Assembly (NCBI RefSeq): GCF_016508255.1 | Contig: NZ_JADVKT010000002.1 | Coordinates: 372,001 to 436,000, forward strand | Direction: 5' to 3' | Origin: Acinetobacter calcoaceticus | GTDB lineage: Bacteria; Pseudomonadota; Gammaproteobacteria; Pseudomonadales; Moraxellaceae | DNA length: 64,000 bases | Part shown: positions 17,616 through 27,526 of the stretch, in pieces | Layout of the letters: each line of letters begins with the position of its first letter | Numbering within the stretch: position 1 is the stretch's first letter | Notes under the pieces: generated by a model | Seen by the model: the letters and a program-made list of their open reading frames with translations, nothing else | Told to the model about the DNA's origin: nothing | Database searches by the model: none | Position numbers and translations under genes: made by a program

Positions 17616-20600
17616 ATGAGTGTTATGCCAGATTCTTCACGCCCCCAACAAGCGCCACAACGTGTGATTAAAACACGCCGTGAATATAATATTTGGGTGG
17701 CAGATGAAAGTATCGAAGATTATGCACTCCGCTATGCGCCGACCTCAGTACGTAAATGGTCACCTTGGACGGTGACCAATACTGCAATTTCTACGGTCAG
17801 CTTTTTGGCAATGGAAGCCATTGGGGCGACCATGCTTTGGCAGTATGGCTTTAGCAATGCGGTGTGGGCAGCAATAGTGGTATGTACCATTATATTTTTA
17901 ACCAGTTGGCCGATTAGTTACTACGCTGCAAAATATAATGTAGATGTCGATTTGCTCACTCGTGGTGCAGGTTTTGGTTACATTGGCTCGACCATTACGT
18001 CTCTGATTTATGCCAGCTTTACCTTTATTTTGCTTGCATTTGAAGCCGCAATTATGGCGATGGCACTTGAGCTGGCTTTAGGCATTCCACAAGTTATTGG
18101 TTACTTAATTTCCGCACTAGTGATTTTGCCTTTAGTGGTCAAAGGTATTGGTTTTATTAACAAAGTTCAGGCAATCACTCAGCCCATCTGGCTCTTATTG
18201 CTTTTATTGCCGTGGTTTTTTGTACTTTGGAAACAACCACAAATTTTAAGTAGTAGCCTGCATTTTGTTGGTGCGGTTTCGAACTCGACCGATTTTAATC
18301 TGTATTATTTTGGTGCGGCATGCACTCTTATATTTTCGTTTGTGATACAAATTGGTGAGCAAGCCGACTATTTACGCTTTTTGCCGCAACAAGAAAACAA
18401 TAGAACTGCATGGCGCTTTGCTGTTTTTCTGGGTGGTCCATCTTGGATTATTTTCGGATTTTTAAAAGTTTTGATGGGCATGCTGCTCATGGTTCTGGCT
18501 TTTCAACTTTTTATTCCTGCTTCTGAACTGGACAACCCAACTTATCTGTATTGGATTGCCTATCAACAATTTATTCCAAACCCACAGCTTGCTTTAATCT
18601 TGACTCTGGCACTGGTCTGCGTGGCCCAAATTAAAATTAATATGACCAATGCCTACGCTGGCTCATTGGCATGGTCAAACTTTTTTGCCCGTTTGACGCA
18701 TAGCCATCCGGGGCGAATTGTTTGGCTTCTTTTTAATGTTTTTATTGCTATTGTTTTGATGGAAATGGGCATTAGCCATGCAGTTGAACGCATTTTGGGG
18801 TTATATAGCAATGTTGCGTTGGCATGGATTGGCGCCGTTGTTGCCGATTTAATTATCTGTAAGCCTTTAGGTTTAAGTCCAAAGGGAATTGAATTTCGCC
18901 GTGCTTATTTATATGACATTAATCCCGTAGGTGTGGGGGCTTTACTGATTGCTTCAGTTTTATCGATGCTCAGTTATCTAGGCTTTTTCGGATTGATGGC
19001 GAAAGGTTTGGCAAGTTTCATTGCTTTGGGGAGCGCGATGTTATGTGTTCCTATCATTGCTTATTTAACCAAAGGCAAATATTACATTGCTCGGCAGCCT
19101 GAAAAGATTCAGGCAACTTCAGTGGCAAACTGTGTGGTGTGTGAAAGGGACTATGAACTGGCTGATATGGCGGGCTGCCCAGCCTATAACGGTACGATTT
19201 GTTCTTTATGCTGTTCACTTGAAGCACGCTGTCACGATTTATGTAAACCTGATGCACGTTGGTCAGTACAACTAAAAAAAGCCATTTGGCAGTATTTACC
19301 TGAACGTTGGGCTAGTCGTTTAAATAGCAGGGTCAGTTTATATTTATTACTCACTTTAGGGCTATCGATCGTTTTGGCAGTGAGTTTAAGTCTGGTTTAT
19401 ATCCAAGAAAAAACCTACTTAGAAACAATTAATGCGGCAGCCGTTCCTCAGTTATTTACACTGTTTGTCAAAATTTACACCATCTTATTTTTATTGATGA
19501 GCGTTGCTGCATGGTGGTTAGTGTTAAATGATGAAAGCCGTCGTAATGCCGAAATCGAAACGCATCAGCAAACAGCATTATTGTTTGATGAAATTGCTGC
19601 CCATGAAGTCACTTCAAAAGACCTGCAAGACGCCAGAATTTTAGCAGAACGGGCAAATGATGCAAAAAGTCGTTATGTCATTGGTATTAGCCACGAATTA
19701 CGAACACCTCTAAATAGTATTTTGGGCTATAGCCAATTGCTTCAAAAACAAGAGCAGCTTTCAGAACAAGGCAAAATGGCGCTCGGGGTGATTAGCCGTA
19801 GTGGGCAGCATCTGACTTCACTGATTGACGGTTTACTGGATTTAGCACGAATTGAAACGGGCAAAATTTCTTTAAATGTGGTGGATGTGCATTTTCCAAA
19901 TTTTATTGAACAGATTATTCAAATGTTTCAGCCGCAGTTTGAACAGAAGAATTTACAGTTTGTTTATGAAATTGGAGATAACCTGCCGCACTATGTTCGT
20001 ACCGACAAAAAACGCTTAGAGCAAGTGCTCATCAATTTGCTGGGCAATGCTTTAAAATTTACGATGAGCGGCACAATAACGTTGAAAGTCGAGTATCGTT
20101 TTCAAACGGCTTATTTTGAAATTAGAGATACAGGCTGTGGTATCGCCGAAGGGGATTTGGAGCGGATATTTAACCCGTTTGAGCGTGGCAGTAACGTGGT
20201 TCAAGGTGGGTTTACCGGAACAGGACTCGGACTGCCGATTGTAAAATTATTGGTAGATTTACTCGGTGGCCAGCTATCTGTGAGTAGCCAGCTCAATCAG
20301 GGTTCGCAGTTTAAAGTTAAGTTTTATTTGCCTTCAAAAGAAGTGGTTCATCCAATTTCTAATGTTTATTCCAATCAAATTACTGGCTATCAAGGTGAGC
20401 GGAAACGAATTTTGGTTGTCGATAATGAAGCGGTAGACCGAGGTTTAGTCGCTAATTTTCTAAAACCTTTAGGGTTTATTATTGAAGAAGCCGAGTCGGG
20501 CATTGATTGTTTAAGACGTGTTCCTATTTTTCAGCCTAACTTAATTTTGATGGATTTGAATATGCCTTTGATGGGCGGGTGGGAAACTGCACGGTTATTG

Positions 20601-21080
20601 CGTCAGAACAATATTACCAATGTGCCCATTTTAATTATTTCGGCCAATGCAGGTGAGCGCGAAGTCAATCCACAAGATGCAGTCTTAAGTGAAGACTTCA
20701 TGTTAAAGCCAATCGACCTCAATTTATTGCTCAGTAAAATTGGAGACAAGTTAGGTTTGGTGTGGGTTGATTCTAAATCAACTTCACGAGAAGAAAATAA
20801 TTTGTTTAATCCTATCGATATAAAGGTGTTAAAAAAAGAACAAGACGCGGGGCAAGAACCTCAATTAAAACCGGAAAATAATGATATACAAGATTTAACT
20901 CAAGCGCTGCAACAGTTAAATGAGTTAATTGGACAAGGTTATATACGTGGAATTCAACAGACTTTAACGCAATGCCGTCAAAATTTTCCAGAGCATAACG
21001 AGTTATGGGAACAGCTTACCCAAGCAATTCAAAGATTTGATTTAAAACATGCCCAACGATTGATTCAGGATAAACAATGA
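17616..21080 (+). CDS. NCS1 permease fused to hybrid histidine kinase
   Basis: This is a fusion. Residues ~1-500 form a complete NCS1 permease (TRGAGFGYIGS, GEQADYLRFLP, QIKINMTNAYAGSLAW). Cys506 to about 543 form a Cys-rich module (CVVC, CSLCC, CHDLC). After two more membrane segments come a dimerisation domain with the phospho-acceptor His693 (GISHELRTPLN), an ATPase domain (N box LINLLGNALKF, DTGCGI, GTGLGLPI), a receiver with Asp980 (LMDLNMP) and a ~90-residue helical tail. The start at 17616 (MSVMPDSS) mirrors the divergent permease; the frame is open to 17565. It is likely a membrane sensor that perceives a nucleobase-like solute through its permease domain. Its stop overlaps the next gene by 4 bases. 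Confidence 0.85.
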   Translation: MSVMPDSSRPQQAPQRVIKTRREYNIWVADESIEDYALRYAPTSVRKWSPWTVTNTAISTVSFLAMEAIGATMLWQYGFSNAVWAAIVVCTIIFLTSWPISYYAAKYNVDVDLLTRGAGFGYIGSTITSLIYASFTFILLAFEAAIMAMALELALGIPQVIGYLISALVILPLVVKGIGFINKVQAITQPIWLLLLLLPWFFVLWKQPQILSSSLHFVGAVSNSTDFNLYYFGAACTLIFSFVIQIGEQADYLRFLPQQENNRTAWRFAVFLGGPSWIIFGFLKVLMGMLLMVLAFQLFIPASELDNPTYLYWIAYQQFIPNPQLALILTLALVCVAQIKINMTNAYAGSLAWSNFFARLTHSHPGRIVWLLFNVFIAIVLMEMGISHAVERILGLYSNVALAWIGAVVADLIICKPLGLSPKGIEFRRAYLYDINPVGVGALLIASVLSMLSYLGFFGLMAKGLASFIALGSAMLCVPIIAYLTKGKYYIARQPEKIQATSVANCVVCERDYELADMAGCPAYNGTICSLCCSLEARCHDLCKPDARWSVQLKKAIWQYLPERWASRLNSRVSLYLLLTLGLSIVLAVSLSLVYIQEKTYLETINAAAVPQLFTLFVKIYTILFLLMSVAAWWLVLNDESRRNAEIETHQQTALLFDEIAAHEVTSKDLQDARILAERANDAKSRYVIGISHELRTPLNSILGYSQLLQKQEQLSEQGKMALGVISRSGQHLTSLIDGLLDLARIETGKISLNVVDVHFPNFIEQIIQMFQPQFEQKNLQFVYEIGDNLPHYVRTDKKRLEQVLINLLGNALKFTMSGTITLKVEYRFQTAYFEIRDTGCGIAEGDLERIFNPFERGSNVVQGGFTGTGLGLPIVKLLVDLLGGQLSVSSQLNQGSQFKVKFYLPSKEVVHPISNVYSNQITGYQGERKRILVVDNEAVDRGLVANFLKPLGFIIEEAESGIDCLRRVPIFQPNLILMDLNMPLMGGWETARLLRQNNITNVPILIISANAGEREVNPQDAVLSEDFMLKPIDLNLLLSKIGDKLGLVWVDSKSTSREENNLFNPIDIKVLKKEQDAGQEPQLKPENNDIQDLTQALQQLNELIGQGYIRGIQQTLTQCRQNFPEHNELWEQLTQAIQRFDLKHAQRLIQDKQ

Positions 21081-22036
21081 GTACGCAACACGTTTCTTTT
21101 CAGCAAGCTTCGCCAAACGAGCAGGTTGTTATTCTGATTGTGGATGATGTGCCGGAGAATCTGGGCTTGCTGCATGAAAGTCTGGATCAGGCAGGTTATC
21201 GCGTGCTTGTCACAACGGATGGGTTGAGCGCAATTGAAATTGCACATCGTTGCTTACCAGATATGATTTTGCTTGATGGCAATATGCCACATATGGATGG
21301 CTTTGAAAGTTGTATACAACTTAAAGCGAGTCCAATTACGCAGTTTATTCCCGTTATTTTTATGACAGGCTTGTCTGAAACAGAACATATTGTGCGTGGT
21401 TTTCAGGTCGGTGGGGTAGACTACGTAACCAAACCACTGAATATTGAAGAAGTACTGGCAAGAGTAAAAACGCATTTGGCACATGCCAAACTGTTGCAAC
21501 AACAAAAACAGGTGATTGATGCAACGGAAACAGCAATTCTTGCGCTAGATGTTCACGGTAAAATTGTTTGGAAAACTCAAAAAGCCAGTGATTTATTAAA
21601 CCAATATTTGCCTGAAATAGAAGGTTTTGAGGCAGGTTTGAAAGCATGGTTTTCAGACTTAGAGCAAGAAAAAGACCCTAAAAAACTAACAAGCTGTTCT
21701 TATTCGACACCATCTCAGCAATTACAACTTTTATTACTCACGCCGTGGCAAACACAAACAAGTGTGGCTAAAAATTATCTTATACAGATTAAAACTTCTA
21801 CACCTGCCTTGGAAATGGCTGATATTTTGAAATATTGCCCACAATTGACTCAGCGTGAAGCCGAAGTTATGCACTGGCTATTATTGGGTAAAACCAATAA
21901 AGATATTGCAGAAATTTTAGAGCTTAGCCCACGGACGGTAAACAAACATTTAGAACATGTTTTTGAAAAACTTTGCGTTGAAAACCGAACCGCTGCCGTG
22001 GCACATATTAATAGTCTGGTGCAAGAATTTCATTAA
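21077..22036 (+). CDS. LuxR-type response regulator
   Basis: The start overlaps the kinase stop (ATGA), with AGGA upstream, so the two are translationally coupled. The N-terminal receiver has the acidic pocket IVDDVPENL and phospho-acceptor Asp67 in ILLDGNMPHMDGFE, with the conserved Lys in VDYVTKPLN. A ~100-residue middle part resembles a PAS-like fold (ETAILALDVHGKIVWK). The C-terminal helix-turn-helix is of LuxR/NarL type (LTQREAEVMHWLLLGKTNKD, then ELSPRTVNKHLEHV). It is the partner of the fusion kinase and a likely activator of the divergent permease. A hairpin terminator follows. Confidence 0.9.
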   Translation: MSTQHVSFQQASPNEQVVILIVDDVPENLGLLHESLDQAGYRVLVTTDGLSAIEIAHRCLPDMILLDGNMPHMDGFESCIQLKASPITQFIPVIFMTGLSETEHIVRGFQVGGVDYVTKPLNIEEVLARVKTHLAHAKLLQQQKQVIDATETAILALDVHGKIVWKTQKASDLLNQYLPEIEGFEAGLKAWFSDLEQEKDPKKLTSCSYSTPSQQLQLLLLTPWQTQTSVAKNYLIQIKTSTPALEMADILKYCPQLTQREAEVMHWLLLGKTNKDIAEILELSPRTVNKHLEHVFEKLCVENRTAAVAHINSLVQEFH

Positions 22037-22050
22037 GCAAATTAAAAAGC

Positions 22051-22078
22051 TAGAGGCTCTCATTGAGCCTCTATTGTT
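22051..22078 (+). terminator. hairpin terminator
   Basis: TAGAGGCTC (22051-22059) pairs with GAGCCTCTA (22065-22073), followed by TTGTTTGTATT. It lies between the response regulator and the convergent hydrolase gene. Confidence 0.75.
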
Positions 22079-22082
22079 TGTA

Positions 22083-23153
22083 TTACTTCAAGTTCTGTTT
22101 AAAGAAACTGGTCAATTTATCAAATGGAATAAGATCGGTCCGATCATATAAATCAACATGTCCAGCGCCTTTAACGTAGTAAAGCTCTTTAGGTTGGCCT
22201 GCGAGTTTATAAGCTTCTTCACTAAACTCTTTTGAATGGGCCTGATCACCTGTAATAAACAACATTGGACGTGGTGAAATTGTTTCAATGTCGTTAAATG
22301 GATAGAAGTTTAAAAATTTGACATTACTTGTCAGTGTTGGATGTGTTGTAAGGTCTCTTGATGATCCTTTAGGCGTATATTCTCCACGTGGAGTACGATA
22401 AAAATCATAAAATTCACGCTGAATAGGGTGTGTATTTGCGGTTAACTCATGCGTAGTGCCGCTGGTATATTTTTTTTCACCGCCTGTAAATTCAACATAA
22501 CGCTGAGCAGCCGCTTCTGCAATATTTTGCTTTCTCTGCTCTAAGGTTTGCGAGTGACGTAAGCCATTTCGGTTTACTGCACCCATGTCGTACATGCTGA
22601 CAGTTGCTATCGCTTTCATACGCGGATCAATTTTTGCAGCACTAATGACAAAACTTCCACTTCCACAAATGCCCAGAGCACCAATATGTTCACGATCAAT
22701 AAAGGATTGTGTTCCCAAATAATCTACAGCGGCACTAAACGCTTCTGCATAAATGTCTGGTGCAACCACATTTCTTGGTTGGCCCGAGCTTTCACCCCAA
22801 AATGATTGATCAATTGCTAAGGTTACAAAACCCTGTTCAGCCAGTTTTTGTGCATAAAGCATAGAGCTTTGTTCTTTGACAGCACCCATAGGGTGACCAA
22901 TTACAATTGCAGGTGCTTTAACCTTTTTATTCAGATTTTTGGGAATAACCAGATTGCCGACAATATCCATATTGTATTGATTTTTAAAAGTCACCTTTTG
23001 AATGGTCACTTGCTGACTTTGATAGAAGTTATTTGCACCATTAGACATATCGGCCGCCATACCAGAAGTTGAAGAAAATAGACCAATAGTTGCTGCACAA
23101 ATTGCAGCCGCCGTATGGGTTTTAAGCTTTTTAAACAAGGGAGATGTAGTCAT
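22083..23153 (-). CDS. exported alpha/beta hydrolase
   Basis: The protein of 356 residues has a long N-terminal signal (KKLKTHTAAAICAATIGLFSS, then SGMAA) and an alpha/beta hydrolase domain of the dienelactone-hydrolase type. The oxyanion loop is in IVIGHPMGAVKEQS, the nucleophile elbow reads GICGSGSFV (Ser at the G-x-S-x-G position, but with a Cys two residues before it), the acid is probably in FITGDQAH and the His in KGAGHVDLYD. Substrate unknown. It lies 44 bases downstream of the cyclophilin-like gene, in the same direction, and both face a LysR gene. Confidence 0.8.
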   Translation of the reverse strand: MTTSPLFKKLKTHTAAAICAATIGLFSSTSGMAADMSNGANNFYQSQQVTIQKVTFKNQYNMDIVGNLVIPKNLNKKVKAPAIVIGHPMGAVKEQSSMLYAQKLAEQGFVTLAIDQSFWGESSGQPRNVVAPDIYAEAFSAAVDYLGTQSFIDREHIGALGICGSGSFVISAAKIDPRMKAIATVSMYDMGAVNRNGLRHSQTLEQRKQNIAEAAAQRYVEFTGGEKKYTSGTTHELTANTHPIQREFYDFYRTPRGEYTPKGSSRDLTTHPTLTSNVKFLNFYPFNDIETISPRPMLFITGDQAHSKEFSEEAYKLAGQPKELYYVKGAGHVDLYDRTDLIPFDKLTSFFKQNLK

Positions 23154-23197
23154 AGATACCTCAATAAAACCATTTAAAGTGGGGGATTAATTCACGC

Positions 23198-23674
23198 TTA
23201 TTTCACTTGAGAAATTGAAATTTTGATCGGTCGGTTCTGCTTAAATTGTTGAGGAATGGCATCCAGTTTCCCAAGAAAAATGAGACCATTTGCATAGCCA
23301 ACATGAGAATTTTTATAGAAAAAAGCCAGATTACCCCACGGAGCATAATAGGTAAGATCACCAGCTTTGCCCGCATAACCAAGAGGCGCATTCTGCATAG
23401 TTAGCTTGTTTGGTAGATTGGCTATTTTTTCAGTAGAGTCATAATCTTTAAGTGTTAATGTCAGTGGAAGTTGTTTGATAAAATCTTCAACAGTAGGTGT
23501 CATGCGTAATGTGGCAAATAGCGGTTGCTGTGTTTCATCAATATCAATACGGATTTTCATCATCGATACCCTTTGTTGATTTTTACCTTGAGGCTTTATT
23601 GCATAAGAGGCGGAAGTAACTGAGAACAAAACACATAGGCTGACTAAGCCTTTAAAAAACTTATGATTAACCAT
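23198..23674 (-). CDS. exported cyclophilin-like fold protein
   Basis: A signal peptide (FFKGLVSLCVLFSVTSASYA) precedes a ~120-residue domain matching the cyclophilin-like fold family (MKIRIDIDETQQPLFATL, TPTVEDFIKQLPLTLTLKDY, GDLTYYAPWGNLAFFYK). Family members are small barrel proteins without proven isomerase activity. It is likely co-transcribed with the following hydrolase, and the divergent LysR gene is the probable regulator. Its job is unknown. Confidence 0.75.
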   Translation of the reverse strand: MVNHKFFKGLVSLCVLFSVTSASYAIKPQGKNQQRVSMMKIRIDIDETQQPLFATLRMTPTVEDFIKQLPLTLTLKDYDSTEKIANLPNKLTMQNAPLGYAGKAGDLTYYAPWGNLAFFYKNSHVGYANGLIFLGKLDAIPQQFKQNRPIKISISQVK

Positions 23675-23902
23675 ATCAAATTACCTCACTTCTTTAAGAA
23701 ACAAGCACATAAATGCGATGAAACTATTTATTCTTTAACGTAAAGATATGAATGGAATTTATTAATTTTTTACAATAATAAAAATGACTCATAATAATCG
23801 CCTCAGTTTATTTAAATCTTCATGTTTACTGCTTAATATGGATTTTAACGAATCTTCTTTTTAATAATTAGTCTAAAAAACAAACATGGACTTATGAGTA
23901 AT

Positions 23903-23930
23903 ATTCATGAATGGTTTTATGCTCTATAAT
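23903..23930 (+). promoter_or_regulatory. LysR gene promoter with palindrome
   Basis: A perfect TATAAT (23925-23930) lies 32 bases before the LysR start. A 10-bp palindrome ATTCATGAAT (23903-23912) covers the -35 position, a likely site for autoregulation. Confidence 0.45.
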
Positions 23931-23961
23931 GAGATTGACTTCCCAATAAGAGATAAAGCAG

Positions 23962-24852
23962 ATGATAAATAAAGAAAACTATAATGATCTTTATGCCTTT
24001 CTAATGGTGGCTCGAGAGGGCAGTTTTACTAAGGCTGCTGGGAAAATGGGAATTTCACAATCTGCCCTAAGCCATACCATTCGAGGGTTAGAAGAGCGGT
24101 TAGGCATGTTACTTTTGACTCGAACCACACGAAGTGTTTCACCAACAGCAGCAGGCGAAAGGTTGAAACAAACGATTAGTGCCAGCTTCGATCAGATTGA
24201 TAATGAATTATCTCTTTTAACTTCATTTCGAGATCAACCTGCTGGCACGGTTCGGATTAATGCCAGTAGTCATGCAATACGGGAAGTACTTATTCCAAAA
24301 CTTAAAAAGATTGCAGGTGAGTATCCAGATGTACAAGTTGAGCTGACTGCCAATAGTGGGATGGTCGATATTGTTGCTGAGCGGTTTGATGCAGGTGTTC
24401 GTTTTGGAAGCCGTGTGGCTGATGGCATGATTGCAGTACGTATAAGCCCAGATGTCAAAATGGTGGTCATAGCAACTCCGGCATATTTTGAAAAATATGG
24501 AATTCCACAAACACCGAAAGATTTATTGAGTCATCAATGTATTGGCTTTCGTTTAACGACCCAAGGCAGTGTTTATGCATGGGAATTTATGAAAGATGGT
24601 CAAGAAACAAAAATGAAAATTCAGGGTCAATGGATATTTAATGAAAGCTACGATATCGTCGAGGCGGTTAGAGCTGGATTTGGACTTGCTTATATTCCAG
24701 AAGACTTGATTCGAGGAGATCTAAAAGAGGGGAAGCTTGTGCAGGTCTTAAAAGATTATAGTATCCAGTTTCCCGGATACCATTTGTACTACCCACATCG
24801 CAGACAACTTTCACCTGCGTTACGATTGGTTATTGATGTGTTGCGTGAGTAG
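23962..24852 (+). CDS. LysR-family transcriptional regulator
   Basis: The 296-residue protein has an N-terminal helix-turn-helix (GSFTKAAGKMGISQSALSHT, then GLEERLGMLLLTRTTRSVS) and a C-terminal effector domain. It is divergent from the cyclophilin-like and hydrolase genes, its likely targets. Its last 23 bases overlap the 3' end of the convergent MFS gene, which gives antisense overlap of the two mRNAs. AATAAGAGATAAAG precedes the start. Confidence 0.85.
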   Translation: MINKENYNDLYAFLMVAREGSFTKAAGKMGISQSALSHTIRGLEERLGMLLLTRTTRSVSPTAAGERLKQTISASFDQIDNELSLLTSFRDQPAGTVRINASSHAIREVLIPKLKKIAGEYPDVQVELTANSGMVDIVAERFDAGVRFGSRVADGMIAVRISPDVKMVVIATPAYFEKYGIPQTPKDLLSHQCIGFRLTTQGSVYAWEFMKDGQETKMKIQGQWIFNESYDIVEAVRAGFGLAYIPEDLIRGDLKEGKLVQVLKDYSIQFPGYHLYYPHRRQLSPALRLVIDVLRE

Positions 24853-26035
24853 CACTACGCCATGTAAGAAAAGCAGTGATAGACCCTAACAATAAGATAA
24901 TAGCGCTCAGATAAAATGTCGCGGTATAGCCATGTGAGTCATATAACAACCCGCCTACGGTTGCACCTAAAGTAATTGCAAACTGAATAATCGCAACCAT
25001 CAAACCACCGCCAATTTCGGCATCTTGATGTAGTGTTTGGGCAAGCCACGTGTTCCATGCAACAGGTGCCGACGTTCCGATAAAGCCCCATAAACCCATC
25101 AATATGGCAACAAACCATATATGCTGACCACCCAGCACAAAGGCTCCCGCAGTGCCTGCCATCATGAAAGGAATGATGATGAGATAACGATAAACATGTC
25201 GGTGAAGCATCAAACTAATAAGGAACGTACCCACTAAGCCTGTAACACCTAATATTAATAACAAGGTAGATAGTTGGGCTGCATCGACATGAGTGATAGT
25301 TTCTAAAAATGGACGCAAATAGGTAAAGAGTGCGAATTGCCCCATAAAGAGTAATAAAACACCTAACATGCCGTACAGTACAATAGGACGTTTAAGCAGG
25401 CCAAAAGGGTTTTTTGACTTCTCAGCCGATATAATTGCAGGTAAAGCAGGCATACTTTTAAATTGCCAAATAAGCGCAAAAACCGCAATTGGCACAATAC
25501 AGAAAAAAGCACCGCGCCAACCAATGATTGAACCTAAAAAACTTCCTAAAGGTGCAGCAATGGTTGTCGCTAAGGCATTTCCTCCATTTAACAAACCTAA
25601 TGCTTTAGGAACTGCTAAAGGGGGTACAAGCCGCATAACGATTGAGGTAGACATGGCCCAAAAGCCACCAATAACTACACCTAAAATTGCACGGCCCAAC
25701 ATAAATAAAACAGCAGAATGGGCGAATGTAATAATAATGCCTGAAATAATCATAAGTAGGGTTAGCAACAGCATGATAGGGCGTCGGTCCCATGTTTTAA
25801 AAACACGGCTAATTGATAGGCTGGTTATCACAGCAAAAATGCCTGAAATGGCAATAGCTTGACCGACTTGCCCTTCACTCATGTTTAAATCTGCAGAGAT
25901 TGGCGTGAGTAAACTGACGGGCATGAACTCCGAGGCAATTAATACTGAACAGCAGAGTGACATTACAAATACGGCACCCCATGCGGGTGTATTGTTTTCC
26001 TGTAAGTTCTGCTCAATTTGACGAAAAGAAGACAT
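24830..26035 (-). CDS. MFS transporter, sugar/drug efflux type
   Basis: The 401-residue protein has 12 predicted transmembrane segments and the family landmarks of the AraJ/NepI efflux group: ASEFMPVSLLTPISADLNMSE at the first helix and the loop RVFKTWDRRPIMLL between helices 2 and 3. These act as proton-driven exporters of small molecules in the inner membrane. The substrate is unknown. The 3' end overlaps the convergent LysR gene by 23 bases. Confidence 0.85.
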   Translation of the reverse strand: MSSFRQIEQNLQENNTPAWGAVFVMSLCCSVLIASEFMPVSLLTPISADLNMSEGQVGQAIAISGIFAVITSLSISRVFKTWDRRPIMLLLTLLMIISGIIITFAHSAVLFMLGRAILGVVIGGFWAMSTSIVMRLVPPLAVPKALGLLNGGNALATTIAAPLGSFLGSIIGWRGAFFCIVPIAVFALIWQFKSMPALPAIISAEKSKNPFGLLKRPIVLYGMLGVLLLFMGQFALFTYLRPFLETITHVDAAQLSTLLLILGVTGLVGTFLISLMLHRHVYRYLIIIPFMMAGTAGAFVLGGQHIWFVAILMGLWGFIGTSAPVAWNTWLAQTLHQDAEIGGGLMVAIIQFAITLGATVGGLLYDSHGYTATFYLSAIILLLGSITAFLTWRSATHATHQ

Positions 26036-26296
26036 AAAAGTTCCGATTTTAAAACCTTTGAATGTTCATGTGAGAAATGAATCAATTTGATCAGAGAGCT
26101 TAACAGCAATGGTTTGAAAGGATTAGGCACGAAATTACGAATAGAATTATGAGTTTTATGCATGAATTGTATTTAAAAAGCATACAGACTCACTGCTAAA
26201 AACAGGCTATTTTTTTACACTTAAATTTGTTCTTATAGTCAAAGATAAACAAAGTCATTTTTAAATAAATATGAGTCGTAATACGAGGAATTCATT

Positions 26297-26581
26297 GTGA
26301 ATATTCAACAAAAAGATGATACGAAACATGGTAGTTTTAGTTTGCTTGATGGTGAAACCGTCGCGGGTGAAATGACGTATACATGGGCTGGCGAAGGCAT
26401 GTTGATTATTGATGCCACAGATGTAAATGAAAATTATCGGGGACAAGGCGTAGGTAGACAAATGCTAGATGCACTAGTTGCCTTTGTTCGTGAAAAAGAC
26501 GTAAAGGTAATTCCGCTTTGCCCCTATGCAAAATCGGTATTTGATAAAGATCCAAGCACTGGTGATGTACTTAAAAAATAA
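26297..26581 (+). CDS. small GNAT-fold N-acetyltransferase (YjdJ-like)
   Basis: Translation starts at a GTG behind ACGAGG. The 94-residue protein is a minimal GNAT of the type often annotated N-acetyltransferase domain (COG2388): beta strands EMTYTWAGEGMLIIDATDV, acetyl-CoA loop YRGQGVGRQML and the CPYAKSVFDKDP ending conserved in this group. The catalytic substrate is unknown. It stands alone and is followed by a strong terminator. Confidence 0.85.
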   Translation: MNIQQKDDTKHGSFSLLDGETVAGEMTYTWAGEGMLIIDATDVNENYRGQGVGRQMLDALVAFVREKDVKVIPLCPYAKSVFDKDPSTGDVLKK

Positions 26582-26609
26582 ATGAATAGACTTAAAACTA
26601 TTTAATGAG

Positions 26610-26637
26610 AATCGGACATTTAATGTCCGATTTTTTT
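26610..26637 (+). terminator. hairpin terminator with T run
   Basis: AATCGGACATT and AATGTCCGATT form a perfect 11-bp stem with a one-base centre (tight loop within the A/T end), followed by seven T. Confidence 0.85.
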
Positions 26638-26854
26638 ATGGATTTTGTTAGGTAGTATGAGTGTGGCGAATATGTTTTAAGCAGTTATAAAATACTGATT
26701 TTAACGTTGTAGACTGCCAACTCAGAGTTATCAAACTTATAGAAAAGCTTATCAAATAAAAATAGTTTTAGACCAATTGGGAAAAAAATAAACTCGCTAC
26801 ACAAATATTTAATGGCTGATGAAAGCCAAATATTTATAACGTTTTTATATTATT

Positions 26855-27526
26855 TTGGAATTTTCCTTGAACTGGCAGTATATCCATAGTGTGTTGCCGC
26901 AATTTTTCTCTGCAACTTTGACCACGCTGAAAATTTCAATTATCAGCATTATTCTGGCTATTATTGTAGGGCTGATTTGCAGCATTTTAATCACATATCG
27001 CGTGCGGGTGCTAAATAGAATTGCCCAGTTCTATATTGAGTTATCTCGAAATACCCCTTTATTAATTCAACTGTTCTTTTTGTATTACGGTTTGCCAAAA
27101 CTTGGTATCAAAATCGATGGTTTTGCCTGCGGTGTGATCGGACTGACCTTTTTAGGCGGCAGCTATATGGCTGAAGCTTTTCGAGCAGGTTTGCAATCGA
27201 TTGCAAAAGGCCAGATTGACTCTGCAAAAAGTATTGGCTTACAACCGACTCAAATTTTTAGATATGTCATTTTTCCTCAAGCGCTTGCCATTTCAATTCC
27301 GGCAATAGGGGCAAATTGTCTATTTCTCATTAAAGAAAGTTCTGTGGTGAGTGCTATTGCTGTGGTTGAGCTGCTTTTTGTCACCAAAGACTTAATTGGC
27401 ATGGACTATAAAACCACGGAAGCTTTGTTTTTACTCATCATGGCTTATCTGATTATTTTATTGCCCGTATCGATTTTAACCAGTTATCTGGAGCACAGAA
27501 GTCGGAAGGTGAGCCATGGAACTTGA
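26855..27526 (+). CDS. polar amino-acid ABC transporter permease 1
   Basis: This inner membrane protein of about 223 residues is of the HisM/GltK type, with the EAA loop EAFRAGLQSIAKGQIDSAKS that contacts the ATPase. No ATG is available: a stop lies at 26837 and the first usable starts are TTG (26855) and TTG (26867). A TTG start without an obvious ribosome binding site suggests weak initiation. It overlaps the second permease by 11 bases. It is the first gene of a five-gene operon (two permeases, ATPase, two binding lipoproteins) for uptake of polar amino acids, possibly cystine or an acidic amino acid. Confidence 0.85.
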   Translation: MEFSLNWQYIHSVLPQFFSATLTTLKISIISIILAIIVGLICSILITYRVRVLNRIAQFYIELSRNTPLLIQLFFLYYGLPKLGIKIDGFACGVIGLTFLGGSYMAEAFRAGLQSIAKGQIDSAKSIGLQPTQIFRYVIFPQALAISIPAIGANCLFLIKESSVVSAIAVVELLFVTKDLIGMDYKTTEALFLLIMAYLIILLPVSILTSYLEHRSRKVSHGT

